From: Porpolomopsis calyptriformis
Taxonomy: Eukaryota; Basidiomycota; Agaricomycetes; Agaricales; Hygrophoraceae
Direction: 5' to 3'
Length of the DNA: 64,000 bases
Assembly: GCA_951640195.1 (NCBI GenBank)
Contig: OX621173.1
Location: 1,095,780-1,159,779 of the forward strand
In this document: one piece after another, positions 21,645 through 33,955 of the stretch
Layout: every line of letters starts with the position of its first letter
How positions within the stretch are numbered: position 1 is the stretch's first letter
The notes under the pieces: generated by a model
The model's database searches: none
What the model saw: the letters and a program-made list of their open reading frames with translations, nothing else
What the model was told of the DNA's origin: nothing
Translations under genes and position numbers: made by a program

Positions 21645-23708
21645 TTATGTCCTCTCTGATAACGACCAGGAGGTACAAGCGTATGATTGTCGAGCATCTT
21701 CAGCATCTTCAGATTGCTCTTTCTGCGGTGGCATGTTCTTCGCCTCCGCGTAATTTTCATACGAAAACTCCCTCCCTCCCACGGCTCCAAAAGGGTCATC
21801 ACCTATTCTACCAGGCCCGTCCCAGAAATGAAACGCCTGACTATGGACACCGTACGAGGCAGGTACCACCTCAAGCAAATCTCCACGGGCGATCTCGATC
21901 GCTGGTATCTCGGAGGCGGGGAGTCCGATCAGATACGCTAGGAGACATCTGATGACAGAGGAGTGACCGATGATGAATAAATCTTCTTGTTCACGTTCGA
22001 GCTCGATCAGGATGGGTTCCAATCGTACTGTAGGATGAATATTAGTGATAATAACAATAATAAAACAGGAATTTTAATTGACTGCAAAGGTCATGATAAC
22101 TCTCTGCCCTTGGGGCTCTGAATGCGTACGGGTCCTTGGCAAAACGCTCCCAGTCTTCCGGGTAGTATTTCCTTGCCTGATCGGGGGAGAGACCGTCCCA
22201 TATGCCAGGATTGATCTCGGCCATCTGAGTTTTCTCTATGACTTTCACGTTGAGTGGTGGGTTGGAAGGCGACCGAGAGGCGGCGAGGAAAGGCCATGCG
22301 GTGTTGTGGGCGCGGCGCCGTGTGGAGGTCCATATCTGTGAACGCGTGCGAGGAAGGTTTCTATCTTCGGGATGAATGGGTGTGAGGGAGATGTGCGTAC
22401 CACCAGCCTTCGTTCTTGAGGATTCAGACCGCGCTGTTCGAGAGTCTTGGCGCGGCGTTCGAGGACAAAGTCCTTGAGCCGCTCGGCGTATTCCCATCCG
22501 GATGGGGAGAGGTCCGAGTCGGCCTTATAGGAGTGTTCAATGAGCGATTGTCCAGACTGTGTGATTGGGTGGGCGGTTGAGTAGGGTTGAGTGAGCGAGT
22601 GCAACTAGTTAAAGGCGGGGGAAATTTTGTTCACGTACTCGGGCAAAGTAAATAGTTCGGAATCGGTTATGTATGTTCATAAGGAAGAATACGATTCGGG
22701 ACTGTTTAGGTGTTGGTTGACCTGACAATGTGAACTTTATGTCGAAACTCACTTGCACGTATCCCTGGATGTTCTGATGATAGGATGTCGACAGATGAGA
22801 CAGGTCGAGAGGGTGCATGGGTTAAGTTCGCTTACGTTGACCATGATCTTCTCTCCGACCTACAATATCCCCGTGTGAGCTTATACTACTGATGCTTGTG
22901 GCGGGGCCTACGTTTATCAACCGAATAAATGGCCAAGTCGTTTCCTCCACAGTGTCATAATATTTTTCATGGTCTCGAATTCTAACATAATAATCCTCGA
23001 CGGCTTTGTCCGGATTCCATCCACGATACTGTAAGGCTATACGTTAGACATAGACGGCCGTTCCACTGAAAAAGTAAAATCAAAAACGAGAATATTGATA
23101 CTAACGTCGGGAGAAGATATCTTGACATTGCGGATATTTGTTTCAATAATTTCTTTATTGTCGCATACGGACTCTGATGTGGGTGATATGAGAATGTTCC
23201 GCAAGACAAGAAGAAAGGAAATCGGATGAATTTTGTTCACCTAGCAGGATGATATGAATCCCATCGTTGTCGAATTTTTCAGCGACCCTGTGTCGCGCTT
23301 CGCGAGTCCCATTGTTAGCATCGTAAATGACGACTTGGCCCCCACTCGCAAAAAAATCCGATATGAGCCTTTCACACCCGTCTGAAACTTTCTTTCGAAG
23401 AGCCATCGTCTTTGGGCTTTTCTCTCCTGCGAAAAGAAGCGAGTTTGAGGGCAGATACCAAACTGTGATCTCGAGATCGGACCCAATGTGAAATAATCTG
23501 GAGGAAGTTTCTGAGCACCGCCTAGTGTCTTTCTCCGGTAGTCTCCCAAAGAAACAACTTCTGTCTTGATGCCCATCCATCGCAGGTATCGTTCCAAAGA
23601 TCGGGAGATGTGAGTCTTCCCTCGGGCAGGGAGTCCGACAGTGATCACGAGAATTTTCCCGGCGTGGAAAAGCAGCCCGGAGGCAGTGGTGTATAAGGGT
23701 GCGACCAT
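21645..23708 (-). CDS. PFK26: 6-phosphofructo-2-kinase, PFK26-type, with inactive phosphatase half
   Basis: Makes fructose-2,6-bisphosphate, the activator of glycolytic phosphofructokinase. The kinase half has Walker A VGLPARGKTHISRSL, then RYLRWMGIKTEVVSLGDYRR and VVIYDANNGTREAR. The phosphatase half is complete in length (GWNPDKAVEDYYVRIRDHEK, IIGHSSVIRC, RAPRAESYHDL), but the catalytic RHGE is replaced: exons join IYFAR to SGQS, giving RSGQ. The first catalytic histidine is thus serine, the same exchange known in yeast Pfk26, which lacks phosphatase activity. About nine exons on the minus strand; clear junctions include the ones around 23490, 23240, 23110, 22560-22630 and 22340-22390. The start used (MVAPLYTTASG) is the first in-frame ATG; a longer N-terminus from an upstream exon is possible, since the frame is open to 23756. 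The tail ends SLSERT. Confidence 0.85.
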
Positions 23709-24229
23709 TGAGACAGAGTCAGTAACTACCGCACGACCGAAAGCAAGTTTAGGCAAGTGAGTGGGCGGGAACGGAAGAGGATCGGCGGGATCGATATTTT
23801 ACGTAAGTAATACAGCACTGTTGTCGCGGTCCTTGATTGCCTCTCTCAATGAGTTGAGAGAAACCCTTCCAGTTGTACCGACTGTTTCGAGGGACCGACG
23901 AGGTTTATGAGCAGGTAGTGTCAATACCCTCACACACGTCATAGCCCTTACATCGATTCACCCTTTCACGAGCTTACACCCTGTATCATTATGCTACCAT
24001 GAGCCCTGGCCCCCAAAAACTTCAACTCGCAAGGACTGTGCCCCCACAGCCTTTTATGACGTAGCTGAGGCTCTCGATGATAGAGTAACCCTCGGTTTCA
24101 GCACAACACGGTCTGCCCTCCTCCTGTGGTCTTCTAGAGAACTTAATGAATATCGTCATCGTTGGGTGTTAGCATTTAGACATAGGTCACAGAACACCGC
24201 ACTATTTAGACAAGTGAGTGAGAGCGCAA

Positions 24230-24670
24230 ACTGAAGACAAGATCGCGGTTGGGCAGCGATTTTGTGAGGCTAGAACCATGTTCCTCTCAAAAGGATCATC
24301 GGCAACCCTCACAGCTTCAACCACACACTCCCCCAGCAACGCGATCCCTTCAGCGCGTGGGCTACAATACCATCTTCCCGATCACACCTTCGATACACAG
24401 CACGAGCTCAACCTCGTACTGGGTGACAGATTTCCCCGAACCTCCGGTGCGAGCCGTCCGACCGACCCGGTGGATGTAGTCTTTCGGGTATGTAGGTATA
24501 TCAAAATTGATCACGACCAAGGGTGTATTGAGACCACTGGAGTACAGAGCAGATGTTAAAGAAAACCGACGCCATTCCAACAACAAAAAACTGACTTACG
24601 ACATCAGTTGGCGATTAGAACTTGGCTAAAGCGCCGAGCCAGTGACTCTGGCTTGGTTGACATCGAATCC
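24230..24670 (-). pseudogene. DEAD-box helicase (RRP3-like) fragment 1
   Basis: Minus-strand remnant of the second helicase lobe: [20 protein letters not shown], then TARTGGSGK and [16 protein letters not shown] short upstream exon piece (ALAKF, VLIA) at about 24610-24650 has an internal deletion and an in-frame stop. The [11 protein letters not shown] motif VI is intact. The rest of the helicase is absent. Confidence 0.7.
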
Positions 24671-25059
24671 GGGGATTATAGGGTTCGGACTAGAGTGGTA
24701 GCGAATTAGGTCTGAGGATGCACTTTATACTGTCATTTTTTATGTTGCGGTCGAATCTGCGCATTGGATGCGTTGAAGAGCCAGCATCTTTACAGGCAGA
24801 CTCGACCATAGCGACTAGTATCGCCGGTAACAGGAAACTTGGAATCTGTGTATCATCCAAGGGCGGGTATTACTGGGAAGCTATTTTGACGATAGACCTG
24901 ACCGAATGTGATCGGATCGGGGAAAGATAAGGTAGGCTTGAACTTTTTGAATCCGTAAGAGCAGGAGCATTAGGAAAGTGACGAGGACCCGTAGCTGCAG
25001 GTGGTAAACAACAGTTGTTCACTGTTGCAACATAGTTATTATTCTTGTTCATCGTCCGT

Positions 25060-25301
25060 CTATTCTGCTTGAAATTCATGCCGAGTAAGTAGCAGCTTCG
25101 CGCGGGCACAATGTCCTGCACCAACTGCATGTGAATGGGGTGTTCGACTATCGAAGTCCTTCGAGTCCACTTGAACGTTATCCCGATCAAGCAGCAGCTC
25201 GACGATGGTATCATGTCCATTATCAGCTGCATATGAAGGGGGAGTTCGACTAGACGAGGCATTCGAGTGCGATTGGGCGTCATCCGAAGCAAACATCAGC
25301 T
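25060..25301 (-). pseudogene. out-of-frame ankyrin tail of copy B
   Basis: About two further ankyrin repeats (SYAADNGHDTIVELLLDRD; HSHAVGAGHCARAKLLLTRH) in another frame after the premature stop of copy B. The 3' flank matches the flank of copy E, so this was once the gene's end. Confidence 0.7.
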
Positions 25302-28065
25302 TTACAACCCATTCTCGGTTGCACATGAAAGGGGGGTTCGACCATAGGAGTCCTTCGAGTCCACTTGAACTTCATCTTGAGCAAGCAGTCGCTTTACAAT
25401 GGCATCGTACCCATTCTTCGCTGCATACGAAAGGGGCGTTCGATCATACGAGTCCTTCAAGTCCGATTGGACCTCACCCTGAGCAAGCAGCAGCTGTACA
25501 ATGGCATCATGCCCATTCTGAGATGCATACGAAAGGGGTGTTCGACCATCCGAGTCGCTCGAGTCTGCTCGAACGTCACCCCGAGCAAGCAGCAACTTTA
25601 CGATAGAATGATGGCCATTCTGAGCTGCGTATGAAAGGGGGGTTCGACCATCCAAGTCGCTCGAGTCTGCCTGAACATCATCCTGAGCAAGCAGCAGCTT
25701 TACAATGGAATCATGTCCGTTCTGAGCTGCACACGAAAGGGGCATTCGACCCTTCCAGTTTTTCGAGTCTGCTTTAACATCGTCCCGAGCAAGCAGCAGC
25801 TGGACAATGGCATCATGTCCATTCTGAGCTGCATACAAAAGGGGCGATTGACCATACCAGTCCTTCGGGTCCGCTTGAACGTCATCCCGAGCAAGCAGCA
25901 CCTTTACAATGACATCATGCCCATTCTCGGCTGCATGCGAAAGAGGCGTTCGATTATCCGAGAGCTTCAAGTATGATTGAACATCCTCCCGAGCAAGCAG
26001 CAGCTTCACAACTGTATCATGTCCATTCTCAGCTGCATACGAAATGGGCGTTCGAGCATCTTCGTCCTCCGCGTCCGCTTGAATGTCATCCCGAGAAAGC
26101 AGCAGCTTCACAACCTCCTCATGCCCTCTTTCAGCTCCATATGAAAGCGGGGTTCGACCATTGCTGTCAGCCTTGTCTGGATCTGCCTCGCTGTCAAGCT
26201 GACAGCGGACAATCTCATCCAAGCCCCAGTAGGCAGAAACATGGACTCCTGAAAAATTCCTCGCATGATCTTGACTATAACCAGACCAAAGATGACTGTA
26301 TTCAAACCAATGATAGTTGGACATCAACACAACTTGACTGGCACATGCAACTTTGGATCCATCGCGAAGGAAATCCATCGCAAAGTTCACGATACTTTTT
26401 TGGTGTCGACGAGCATGATGGCCCCAATTCCGTGCTGCATAATCAAGAAGAGGGTTGGCTTTTAAGAGTGATTCGAACTCAGCACCGTTATTACAGTAAC
26501 CACGCGAAAATACGTCGAATGAAAGATATGTGAGGCATGTTACTGCAATTGAAGCCTCAGCGTTCGGAAACTGGGATTCACGTCGACTTTCAAAATATTG
26601 CTGAGTTGTGTAGTCTGTATAAAATGCATATCGAACATGTTATCAGACCAATGTTTGTAGTACTCACGAGCGAGCCGCACAACGTTCTCTTTCTCGTCAA
26701 TCACAACCAGTCCCGCACACACAGAGGTCAGCTTTGTTTTGAAGACGAGAGCACGATCATCCATCTCCCTCATCTCGGTTGTCACAGCAAGTGCATGTCG
26801 AAGCTCTTCAATGGACAAGGGTCGGGTTGCATATACGATCCACAAAAGAACCTGCATCGCTAAGTCTTTTGTGTTCGTTTGTCGTTCAATTCGTTCCATA
26901 GCTTCGTCATAAATTTGATCGATCTCGTCCGGAAGATTATCCAGGGCACGAAGCACAGCTTTTTCGTTATCCTGGTCTACAAGTGCATTTACATGCAGGC
27001 GCGCTAGTAAAAACCTTGCCTGAAAGTCAAATGCGAAATATGATTAAATAACTGGAGATGCTCACATGCCCTGGGCACTGTCAACAATTCGTTTTGTGGC
27101 AACATCTTGCAGATTAACCAGATCCGGAAAATCAGCCAATTGATTTTGTACGAATTTCGTTATATCTTCATCAGTCGCACGAATATGGACTCGCTGGGCA
27201 TCGCGAAAATACCGTTCGATCGAAGGAAGGTTGCGTGATGTCACCATCAGGTTAATGGATCCCGAGAAAGATCGAAGAGCCTTTAACAATTTAATCCGAG
27301 TTCCGTTGCTGTCAGAATATTCATCCAGGGCATCTACAACAATGAATACTTTAGCATATGTCTTGATTTCCAGCTCCAACGCTCGGATCAGTTCATCAAG
27401 CGTGGGCAAAGTACCCTGCACTTTGTGACGATCGTAAAATGATTTAATATTTTCAGATATCCAAGAACGATCTTGGACGAACTGCTTGAGTAGGCTTGCG
27501 ATAAGGTTGGTGGCTGTCTGTATCGCCTGTTCTTTGTAATTGCAGTATATGCATCCTATCCCAAAGTTGCTATCTTTGAAGCGTGATTGGAGATGGTCTA
27601 CAACGACGGATCTAGACGGTAGCCGCGGTTAGAATTGAATCAATGGCGACGTAGACAAGACTATTACGCAAGAATCGTTTTTCCAGCGCCAGCTGGACAA
27701 AAATAATTAAACGAGTCGGTGTTACAGAGGTAGATAAATCTTACGATTTCCTGGGCACCATATTGTCTGCGCAGTTCCGTCACGCCAAGCCTGGAATATC
27801 GGAGATTCAAGCAGCCAGTTGCCAGTCCCTTTTTCATGGATTTGTAGGAATTGACTCTGTGATGCTTTGAAGTTTAGAGGAGATAACCAGAGTGCGATGT
27901 TGCAACGCTCTAAGTATCATTTAATTCATAGGCTCGGTAGTAGACGCTTTATGACTCACCATCATCACTGGAGTTGATATTCAACTGACCCCCACCAATA
28001 ATGTTGAATTCGCTGTTGCTAATGCTAATATTTTGTGCACTAAGCATCGAACGAGTACCGGCCAT
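25302..28065 (-). CDS. NACHT-ankyrin receptor, copy B (frameshifted)
   Basis: Exon 1 is 28065-27960, exon 4 is 27611-27066 (546 nt), and the last exon starts at 26614; with exons 2, 3 and 5 of the family lengths the product is about 833 aa. The first exon (MAGTRSMLSAQ, then NSEFNIIGGGQLNINSSDD) is closest to copy A. Walker A GAGKTILA and Walker B VFIVVDALDEY are present; note Tyr where the other copies have Cys. Nine ankyrin repeats follow before the frame breaks: near 25305 a repeat reads ATENGL then stop, because about 10 bp (the HD codons and neighbours) are missing compared with other repeats. It may be a pseudogene or a naturally shortened receptor. It lacks the CACGTG box of its relatives. 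Confidence 0.75.
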
Positions 28066-28379
28066 TGTTTAGGTGGTGGGAGACGACGTTTCGAATGTCG
28101 TTGTATTGATCGCGATATTTTCCGGGTGAGTCATTTTCAAACTCAGGGTTTCCTTTTCAGGAAAACTCATTCCGAATTCGGGCTATTACCACACAACCGA
28201 ATGTTTAGGAAGCGATCAGTAATAAGTCATCGCCCAGATACCCGCTTCTACAACCTCACCCTCTTGATCTCTTTCATCTCACCCACCTCAAGCCTGTGCC
28301 CAGGTCCGCCTCCTCTTTCAATTTATTTGATAACCCTCCCACTTCACCCACACACTCCTTCAGCAGCGTGATCTGTAAG
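28066..28379. other. upstream region of copy B
   Basis: No gene seen. The stretch just upstream of the start (CGTCTCCCACCACC on the gene strand) resembles the copy D leader (CATCTCCCACTG), but the E-box region of the paralogues is replaced by unrelated sequence. Confidence 0.4.
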
Positions 28380-28721
28380 CCACAACTCTAGCTTCTTTCC
28401 GATGATACTTGAGACGCTGCACACGTACTACATGACGAGGGCGGCAGATTTTTCTGAACATCCGGCGCGAGCTGTCCGACCGACTTGGTGGATGCAGTCG
28501 TGAATATATCACCACATCGACAATATATCGAGACCACTGGAAGCATATATCGAGACCACTGGAAGCATATATCGAGACCACTGGAAGGGCAGATGTCAAA
28601 GAAAACTAATGCCATTAACAAAAAAAATGGAGACGAACTGACTTAGGACATCACTGGCAATTAGAACTTTCTGCCCTCCGCGTTCGAACTTGGCTAAAGC
28701 GCCGGGCCGTTGACGGCTTAG
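28380..28721 (-). pseudogene. DEAD-box helicase (RRP3-like) fragment 2
   Basis: Minus strand: GALAKFERGGQKVLIASDV (motif V region) close to 28700-28640, an old intron, then SGLDI and a decayed motif VI (HPPSRSDSS in place of HRVGRTAR). The SGLDI stretch is triplicated by a 22-bp tandem repeat. It abuts the stop codon of copy C. Confidence 0.65.
28523..28588. repeat. 22-bp tandem repeat, three copies
   Basis: Unit ATATATCGAGACCACTGG plus AAGC, at 28523, 28545 and 28567. The third unit differs at its last base. It lies inside helicase fragment 2. Confidence 0.9.
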
Positions 28722-31700
28722 TTAGGGGGTTCGACCATCCGAGTCCTTCGAGTCAGGTTGAACATCATCCCGAGCAAGCAGCAGCGTTACGATGTGATCA
28801 TGTTCACTGTTGGCTGCATACAAATGGGGCGTTCGACCATCTGAGTCCTTCGAGTCTGCTTGAACGTCATCCCGAGCGAGCAGCAGCTTTACGACGACAC
28901 CATGCCCACTCCCGGCTGCATACGAAAGGGGCGTTCGACCATCCAAGTCCTTCGAGTCCGCTTGAACGTCATCCCGAGCAAGCAGCAGGTTTACGATGGA
29001 ATCATGTCCATTCTCAGCTGCGTACGAAAGGGACGTTCGTCCATCCGAGTCCTTCGAGTCCGCTTGAACATCATCCCGAGCAAGCAGCAGCTGTACAATG
29101 GAATCATGCCCTTTCTGAGCTGCGTACGAAAGGGGGGTTCGTCCATTCGAGCCCTGTGAGTCGACGTCAACGTCATGCCAAGTAAACAGCAGCTGTATGG
29201 TGGAATGATTTCCATTTTCAGCTGCGTACGAAAGGGGCGTTCGCCCATATGAGTCCTCCGAGTCTGGCTCAACGTCATCACGAGCAAGCAGCAGTTGTAC
29301 AATGGAATCATAGCCTCTCGCAGCCGCATAAAAAAGTGGGGATCGACCATCCGAGTCCTTCGAGTCGGATTGAACGTCATCCCGAGCAAGCAGCAGCTTT
29401 ACAATGGCATCGTGTCCATTCTGAGCTGCGTATGAAAGGGGGGTTCGACCATCATAGTCTTTCGAGTCCGGTTGAACGTCATCCCGAGCAAGCAGCAGCT
29501 TTACGATGGCATCGTGTCTATTCTGAGCTGCGTATGAAAGGGGGGTTCGACCATCATAGTCTTTCGAGTCCGGTTGAGCGTCATCCCGACTAAGCAGCAG
29601 TTGTACAATGGAATGATTTCCATTTTGAGCTGCATACGAAAGGGGTGTTCGCCCATATGAGTCCTTCGAGTAGGGTTCAACGTCATCGCGAGCAAGCAAC
29701 AGCTTGACGATGGCATGATGGTCATGGGCACCTAGACGACGCAGCAGGTTTAGTATATCATCATCCGAACTCCAATCTGGGCCATCCGAGTCGTTTGAGT
29801 GCGATTGAATGTCATACCGAGCGGGTAGCAGCTTTGGGGTGGAATAATACCCACTCCCAGCTGCAATTGAAAGGGGGGTTCGACCATCCGAGTCCTTAGA
29901 GTCCGATTGAACGTCATCCTGATCAAGCAGCAGCTTGACCGTAGCATACCACACATTCCAAGCTGCATATGAAAGAGGGGTTCGGCCATGCGAGTCCTTC
30001 GAGTCCGATTGAACGTCATTCCGAGCAAGCAGCAAGTTTACAATGAATTCATGCCCACTCTCAGCTGCATATGAAAGGGGGGTTCGACCATGCGAATCCT
30101 TCGAGTCGGCCTGAACATCATCCCGAGCAAGCAGCAGCTTTACGATGGGATGATGCCCACTCCCAGCTGCGTAGGAAAGGGGGGTTCGACCATAGGAGTC
30201 CTTCCAGTTCACTTGAACGTCATCCCAAACAAGTAACAGTTTTACGATGGTATCATGTCCATTTTGAGCTGCGCGCGAAAGAGGGGTTTGTCCATTCGAG
30301 TCCTTCAAGTCAGGTTCAACATCATCCCGAGTAAGCAGCAGTTGTGCGATGGAATGTTTTCCATATTGAGCTGCATACGAAAGGGGTGTTCGCCCATATG
30401 AGTCCTTCGAGTCGGGTTCAACGTCATCACGAGCAAGCAGCAGCTTGACCATGGCATGACGATCATGGTTAGGTGGAGCAAATAGGTAAAATGTGAAATC
30501 ATTACTACTCCCAGCTGCATATGAAAGGGGGGTTCGGCCATGCGAGTCCTTCGAATCCGATTGAACGTCATCCCGAGCAAGCAGCAGCTTGACGATGGCA
30601 TCACGCCCACTCCCAACTGCATATGAAAAGGGGGTTCGACCATGCGTGTTCTTTGAGTCTGCCTGAACATCATCCCGAGCAAGCAGCAGCTTTACGGTGG
30701 CATTATATCCATTCTGAGCTGCGTATGAAAGGGGCGTTCGACCACCCGAGTCCTTCGAATCCGAGTGAACGTCAACCCGATCAAGCAGCATCTTTACGAT
30801 GGCATCATCCCCACTCCTAGCTGCATATGAAAGGGGGGTTCGGCCACGCAAGTCCTTCGGGTCTGCCTGAACATGGTCCCGAGCAAGCAGCAGCTTTACG
30901 ATGGCCTCGTGTCCATTCTGAACGGCGTAGAAAAGGGGGGTTAGACCATCTGAGTCCTTCGAGTCGGAATGAACGTCATCCCGAGCAAGCAGCAGGTTTA
31001 CGATGGCATCATGTCCATTCTGAGCCGCGTGCAGAAGGGGGGTTCGACCATCTGAGTCCTTCGAGTCGGATTGAACGTCATCCCGGGCAAGCAGCAGCTT
31101 GACGGTGGAATAATACCCGCTCTGAGCTGCAATTGAAAGGGGGGTTCGACCGTGCAAATCCTTCGAGTCCGATAGAACGTCGTCCCGAGCAAGCAGCAGC
31201 TTTACAATGGGATCACACCCAGTTAGAGCCGCATAGGCCAATGGCGATAGACCATACCAGTCCTTCGAGTCCGGTTGAACGCCATCCCGAGCAAGCAGCA
31301 AGTTTACAATGAATTCATGCCCACTCCCAGCTGCGTGTGAAAGGAGTGTTTGTCCCCGGGAGTCCTTCGGGTCCGTTTGAACGTCATCCCGAGAAAGCAG
31401 CAACTTGACGATGGCATAATGCTCACTCTGAGCTGCATATAAAAGGGGGGTTTGACCACGCGAGTCCTTCGAGTCCGCTTGAACGTCATTTCGATCAAGC
31501 AGCAGCTTAACGATGGCATCGTGCCCCTCCTGAGCTGCATAGGAAAGAGGGGTTCGACCACCCGAGTCCTTCGAATCCGAGTGAACGTCAACCCGAGCAA
31601 GCAGCATCTTTACGATGGCATCATGCCCACTCCCAGCTGCATATGAAAGGGGGGTTCGGCCACACAAGTCCTTCGGGTCTGCCTGAACATGGTCCTGAGC

Positions 31701-33955
31701 AAGCAGCAGCTTTACGATGGAATTATGTCCATTCTCAGCTGCCAGCGAAAAGGGCGTTCGACCATCCGAGTCGTTCGAGTCTGCTTCAACGTCATCCCGA
31801 GCAAGCAGCAGCTTGACGATGGCATCATGCCCTTTCTGAGCTGCATAAGAAAGGGAGGTTTGACCATGCGAGTCCTTCGAGTCCGCTTGAACGTCATTTC
31901 GATCAAGCAGCAGCTTGACGATGGCATCATGCCCTTTCTGAGATGCATATGAAAGGGAGGTTCGACCACGAGAGTCCTTCGGGTCCGCTCGAACGTCATC
32001 TCGATCAAGCAGCAGCTTCACGACGGAATAATGCCCCCTTTCAACTGCATATGAAAGTGGGGTTCGACCATCGCTGTCAGTCTTGTCTGGATCTGCCCCA
32101 CCGTCAAGCTGACAGCGGACAATCTCATCCAAGCCCCAGAAAGCCGAAAGATGGACTCCTGAAAAATTTCTTGGATGGTATTGACTATAGTCACCCACAC
32201 AAACATCCTCATGGCCAGGCACAAACACAACTTGACTAGCACATGCAACTTTAGATCTGTCCCCAAGGAAACTCATCGCCAAGTTTATGATACTCTTTTG
32301 GTGTCGACGAGCATGATGGCCCCAATTCCGTGCTGCATACTGAAGAAAAGGGTAGGCTTTCAAGAGCAATTCGAACCCGACATCGTTATTGCAGTGGCCA
32401 CGTGAAAATACGTCGAATGAAAGATATGTGAGGCATGTTGCTGCAATTGAAGCCTCAGCATTAGGAAATCGAGATTCTCGTTGTTTTTCAAAATACTGCT
32501 GAGTTGTGTAGTCTATAAAATGTATGTCAAACATATTACCAGGCCAATAGTTGTTCTACTCACGAGCGAGCCGCACAACCTTCCCTTTCTCGTCAATCAC
32601 AACCAGTCCCGCACACACCGAAGTCAACTTTGTTCTGAACACGAGAGCTCGATCGTCCATCTCCGTCATGTTGGGTGAAACAGCAAGAGCATGTCGAAGC
32701 TCTTTAACAGACAATGGTCGAATCGCATACACGATCCACAAAAGAGCCCGCATCGCTAATTCTTTTGTGTTCGTTTGTCGTTCAATTCGTTCCACAGCCT
32801 CGTCGTAGATTTTATCTATCTCATCCGGAAGGTTATTCAAGGCATGAAGCACAGCTTTTTCGTTATCCTGGTCTACAAGTGCATTTATATGCAGGCGCGC
32901 TAGTAAAAACCTTGCCAGGTGGTCAAATGCAAAACATGATTAAACATATTAGAGTGCTCACATGCCCTTGGCACTGTCAACAATTCGTCTTGTAGCAATG
33001 GCTTGCAGGTTATCCAGCTCCGGAAAATCAGAAAGCTGGCTTTGAACGAATGTCGTTATATCTTCATCAGTCGCACGAATATGGATACGCTGTGCGTCGC
33101 GAAAGTACTGTTCAATTGAAGGAAGGTCGCGCGACGTCACCATCAGGTTAACAGATCCTGAGAAACGTCGAAGAGCCTTTAACAGTTTTATCCGAGTTCC
33201 GTCGCTCTCAGAACATTCATCCAACGCATCCACGACAACGAATATTTTGGCGTATGTCTTGATTTCCAGCTCCAGCAATTCGATAAGTTCATCAAGCATG
33301 GGCGAAGTACTACGGACTTTGTGACGGTCATAAAATGACTTTATGTTGCGAGACATGGAAGGACAATCTTGGACAAACTGTTTCAGTAGACTTGCGATAA
33401 GGTTGGTGACCGTCTGAGTGGTCTGTTCTTTGTAATTGCAGTATATGCATGCTATCCCGACATTCTTGTCTTTGAAGAACGTTTCGAGATGGTTTACAAC
33501 GACCGATCTAGAGGGCAGACGCAATTAGCCTTGAATCGACGGGCGAGGTAGACGATGTTATTACGCAAGAATCGTTTTTCCAGCCCCAGCTAGAGAAACA
33601 GTCAATTAAGTTGGTCGCAAAAGTACATAAACCTTACGATTTCCAGGACACCACATTGTCTGCGCAGTTCCATCACGCCAATCCTGGAATATCGGAGATT
33701 CAAGCAGCCAGTTGCCAGTTCCCTTTTCATGTATTTGTAGAAATTGACTTTGCGACGCCTTGAAGTTTAGAGGAGATAACCAGAGTGCGATGTTGCAACG
33801 CTCTAAGTATCATTGAAGTATAATTGGTAGTAGACGCTTTATGACTTACCATCCTCGTAACCTGATGTGAAATTATTAATTACCTGATTCCCGGCGGTGA
33901 TGTTGACTTTGCTGTTCTCAAAGCCAATAGTTTCTGCACTAAGCATCGGAGACAT
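28722..33955 (-). CDS. NACHT-ankyrin receptor, copy C (cut off within a repeat)
   Basis: Exon 1 is 33955-33850 and the last exon 32512-28722; with family-length exons between, the product is about 1659 aa, the largest here. The first exon is of another type than A and B (ETIGFENSKVNITAGNQ, then VINNFTSGYED). Walker A GAGKTILA, Walker B IFVVVDALDEC and VNLMVTSRDLP are intact. About 32 ankyrin repeats follow. Two places depart from the 34-residue period: an insert reading NDFTFYLFAPPNHDR near 30480, and a degenerate repeat with PDWSSDDDILNLLRRLGAHD near 29750. The frame ends DGRTP then stop, in the middle of a repeat, exactly where helicase fragment 2 begins. Whether the truncated protein works is unknown. 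Confidence 0.82.

Noticed and set aside
28722..32512. Regular short-period repeats suggesting a CRISPR array or satellite
   Set aside because: The period equals a 34-residue ankyrin unit, there are no constant repeats with unique spacers, and the reading frame is kept over more than 3 kb.
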